Shown one piece after another: positions 4,925 through 5,393 of a DNA stretch of 5,393 nucleotides. The position numbers were made by a program, and so were the translations under genes. The stretch comes from an uncultured Acetatifactor sp. Lineage in GTDB: Bacteria; Bacillota; Clostridia; Lachnospirales; Lachnospiraceae. The notes beneath the pieces were generated by a model, which saw nothing but the letters and a program-made list of their open reading frames with translations, searched no databases and was not told where the DNA came from. The stretch lies in contig CANRMK010000177.1 of NCBI GenBank assembly GCA_947631715.1, positions 1 through 5,393 on the forward strand, written 5' to 3'. How positions within the stretch are numbered: position 1 is the stretch's first letter; every line of letters starts with the position of its first letter.

Positions 4925-5393
4925 TCACTGCAGCAGCTGCAGCACCTGAGACGGTCTCTCGTTGGCCTGAGCCAGCATGGAAGTCCCCGCCTGAGTAAGC
5001 ACCTGATATGTAGTATAATTGGTCATTTCTTCCGCCATGTCCACGTCCATGATCCTGGAGTAGGCCGCGGTCATATTCTCTGTGGTCACGTCCAGATTGT
5101 TGATCGTAGATTCCAGCCTGTTCTGGTAAGCTCCCAGTCGGCCTCTCACAGAAGACACATACTTAATGGCAGAATCCAGCCGCTCAATGGCGTCAAGAGC
5201 GCCGCTCTGCGTGCTCACGTCAATATTCTCGATCTCCATATTTTTCAGGTTGACCGCAGGTATATTGATGGCAAGCACCTGTCCCTCGTTGGCGCCCACC
5301 TGGACCCGCATGGGGCCGATGCCGGTGGCGTCGATCTTGATGGCATTGCCCGGATCTCCCACAGCAGGATCTCCCGCCTTAAAGGTGACGCTT
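4925..5393 (-). CDS. Flagellin, C-terminal part (N-terminus off the right edge)
   Basis: Structural protein of the flagellar filament. The frame is open to the window edge with no start before it, so this is the 3' part of a longer gene and the GTG at 5362 is not a start. The first visible residues form a variable-region remnant with an AGDPAVGDPGN stretch, then RVQVGANEGQ, a motif found just before the C-terminal D1 domain. The D1 helix follows (ALDAIERLDSAIKYVSSVRG, then LGAYQNRLESTINNL and ENMTAAYSRIMDVDMAEEM). The D0 helix ends as AQANERPSQVLQLLQ, the typical flagellin C-terminus recognised by FliS and by the export system. The fliS gene follows 53 nt downstream. Symbols hag and fliC are both used for this family, so none is assigned. 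Regulation (sigma-D promoter, CsrA site) would lie outside the window. Confidence 0.95.
   Translation of the reverse strand, partial: SVTFKAGDPAVGDPGNAIKIDATGIGPMRVQVGANEGQVLAINIPAVNLKNMEIENIDVSTQSGALDAIERLDSAIKYVSSVRGRLGAYQNRLESTINNLDVTTENMTAAYSRIMDVDMAEEMTNYTTYQVLTQAGTSMLAQANERPSQVLQLLQ

Noticed and set aside
5342..5362. GTG at 5362 as a start of a short flagellin-like protein
   Set aside because: The same frame continues upstream to the window edge without a stop and without a ribosome site before the GTG, so the gene is simply cut by the window.

Overview
The window looks like chromosome from a motile, endospore-forming Clostridia, most likely Lachnospiraceae. This rests on recognised protein families: a Tad-type pilus assembly set of the Gram-positive kind, a BofA-family sporulation protein, a DUF2508 (YaaL-like) protein, FliS and a flagellin. 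No database search was possible, so genus and species are not assigned.

Left part (1-3421, all minus strand): four tightly packed genes are read from right to left. They are a TadV/CpaA-type prepilin peptidase, a CpaE-like MinD/ParA-fold protein, the CpaF/TadA secretion ATPase and the start of TadB, which runs off the left edge. Adjacent genes overlap or lie within 17 nt. Three of the four start at non-AUG codons (TTG, TTG, GTG), each behind a clear Shine-Dalgarno sequence. TadC, the pilins and the pseudopilins would be expected further left, outside the window. The 262 nt upstream of tadV (3422-3683) contain two sigma-A-like promoter candidates and a leader of about 190 nt. That leader has several possible hairpins and a possible pseudoknot that I cannot assign to a known RNA family.

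Middle (3684-4445): bofA (minus) and a DUF2508 gene (plus) are divergent. BofA inhibits the SpoIVFB protease, which activates pro-sigma-K in sporulating Bacillus. The 189-nt gap holds a good match to a sigma-E promoter pointing at bofA, a perfect 8-bp hairpin in the presumed bofA leader, and a weaker housekeeping-like promoter for DUF2508. In Bacillus subtilis yaaL and bofA are co-directional behind recR. Here they are back to back and recR is absent from the window.

Right part (4395-5393, minus strand): the end of a flagellin gene is followed 53 nt later by fliS, its export chaperone, an arrangement consistent with co-transcription. The 3' ends of fliS and the DUF2508 gene overlap tail to tail by 51 nt, so the same DNA encodes the last 16 residues of both proteins.

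Overall, this is a junction between a surface-pilus operon, a sporulation/housekeeping pair and a flagellar filament operon. None of the genes is novel at family level. The parts most worth a second look are the tad leader RNA, the degenerate P-loop of the CpaE-like protein, the sigma-E-like control region of bofA and the convergent coding overlap.
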